From Silicimonas sp. (GTDB lineage Bacteria > Pseudomonadota > Alphaproteobacteria > Rhodobacterales > Rhodobacteraceae): a stretch of 34,287 nucleotides of DNA. This document shows, piece by piece, positions 34,000 to 34,287 of this stretch; the first letter of the stretch is position 1; every line of letters begins with the position of its first letter. Below the pieces are notes generated by a model. It saw only the letters and a program-made list of their open reading frames with translations, was not told the origin of the DNA and did not search any database. Location of the stretch: NCBI GenBank assembly GCA_022340315.1, contig JAJDOD010000140.1, forward strand, positions 1 through 34,287, in the 5' to 3' direction. The translations under genes and the position numbers were made by a program.

Positions 34000-34287
34000 A
34001 TGACCTTCACCCCTACCGACTACCTGCCCTACGACTTCGCGAACCGCCGCCACATCGGCCCCTCGCCGAAGGAGATGGAGCAGATGCTCTCCGCCCTCGG
34101 CGTCGCCTCGCTGGACGAGCTGATCGACCAGACCGTGCCCGCATCGATCCGGCAGGCCGAACCGCTTTCTTTCGAAAAGCCCCGCTCCGAGCGCGAGCTT
34201 CTCTGGGAGATGCGGCAGATCGCCAAGGAGAACGACGTCTTCACGACCATGATCGGACAGGGCTACTACGGCACCACGACGCCGCCC
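34000..34287 (+). CDS. gcvP: Glycine dehydrogenase (decarboxylating) P protein, N-terminal part (cut by window end)
   Basis: The P protein is the pyridoxal-phosphate enzyme that decarboxylates glycine and loads GcvH. The first 96 residues are present and open to the window end. [23 protein letters not shown], then [15 protein letters not shown] and [20 protein letters not shown] match the GcvP N-terminus exactly in layout. AGGAA, placed at the stop of the preceding ORF, precedes the ATG at 34000. A full protein of about 950 residues would be expected beyond the window. Confidence 0.96.
   Translation, partial: MTFTPTDYLPYDFANRRHIGPSPKEMEQMLSALGVASLDELIDQTVPASIRQAEPLSFEKPRSERELLWEMRQIAKENDVFTTMIGQGYYGTTTPP

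Overview
The window is about 34 kb of GC-rich, densely coding DNA. It reads as the chromosome of an alphaproteobacterium of the Rhodobacterales (Rhodobacter/Roseobacter type). The evidence is the sucA/sucD/sucC/mdh and sdhCDAB gene content, four ethylmalonyl-CoA (EMC) pathway genes placed next to them, a LuxR/LuxI pair of that lineage, and a tandem glycine riboswitch in front of gcvT-gcvH-gcvP. I see no rRNA, tRNA, insertion sequence, prophage or CRISPR array.

Layout. 1-5413 (minus strand): mdh, then sucC, a small exported protein, sucD and the 5' part of sucA (cut by the window start), plus a small exported protein upstream of mdh. 5634-8497 (plus): an overlapping-stop run of a malyl-CoA thioesterase/lyase-family gene (mcl2), an NnrU membrane protein, mesaconyl-CoA hydratase (mch) and an exported protein. 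8646-12646 (plus): sdhC, sdhD, sdhA, two tiny lipoproteins, sdhB. 12798-17143: creD, a DUF1989 protein, deoD (minus), an exported protein (minus) and a mono-haem cytochrome c. 17161-23803: ethylmalonyl-CoA mutase (minus), a large chemoreceptor (minus) and crotonyl-CoA carboxylase/reductase (plus). 24016-25635: a small ORF overlapping luxR, then luxI. 25735-27998: a RecD-like helicase coupled to a short-chain dehydrogenase, followed by an array of four hairpins. 28092-31858: a TIGR02186-type protein with a TauE/SafE exporter, a MATE transporter and a gamma-glutamylcyclotransferase-like protein. 31931-34287: glycine riboswitch, gcvT, gcvH, an AT-richer inserted ORF and the start of gcvP.

How it fits together. 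Ccr, Ecm, Mch and Mcl2 belong to the EMC route, which converts acetyl-CoA units into glyoxylate, succinyl-CoA and malate. Their products feed the 2-oxoglutarate dehydrogenase, succinyl-CoA synthetase, succinate dehydrogenase and malate dehydrogenase encoded beside them. The strongest unexplained signal is a pair of GTGATCAC palindromes with centres exactly 21 bp apart. It occurs once upstream of sucC and once upstream of sdhC, in the same orientation relative to the gene and at a similar distance from the start codon. This looks like a shared operator for the succinyl-CoA/succinate part of the TCA cycle. Other points of interest are the low-GC ORF between gcvH and gcvP, the four-hairpin intergenic array, small exported proteins lodged inside the suc and sdh operons, and an overlapping small ORF ahead of luxR.
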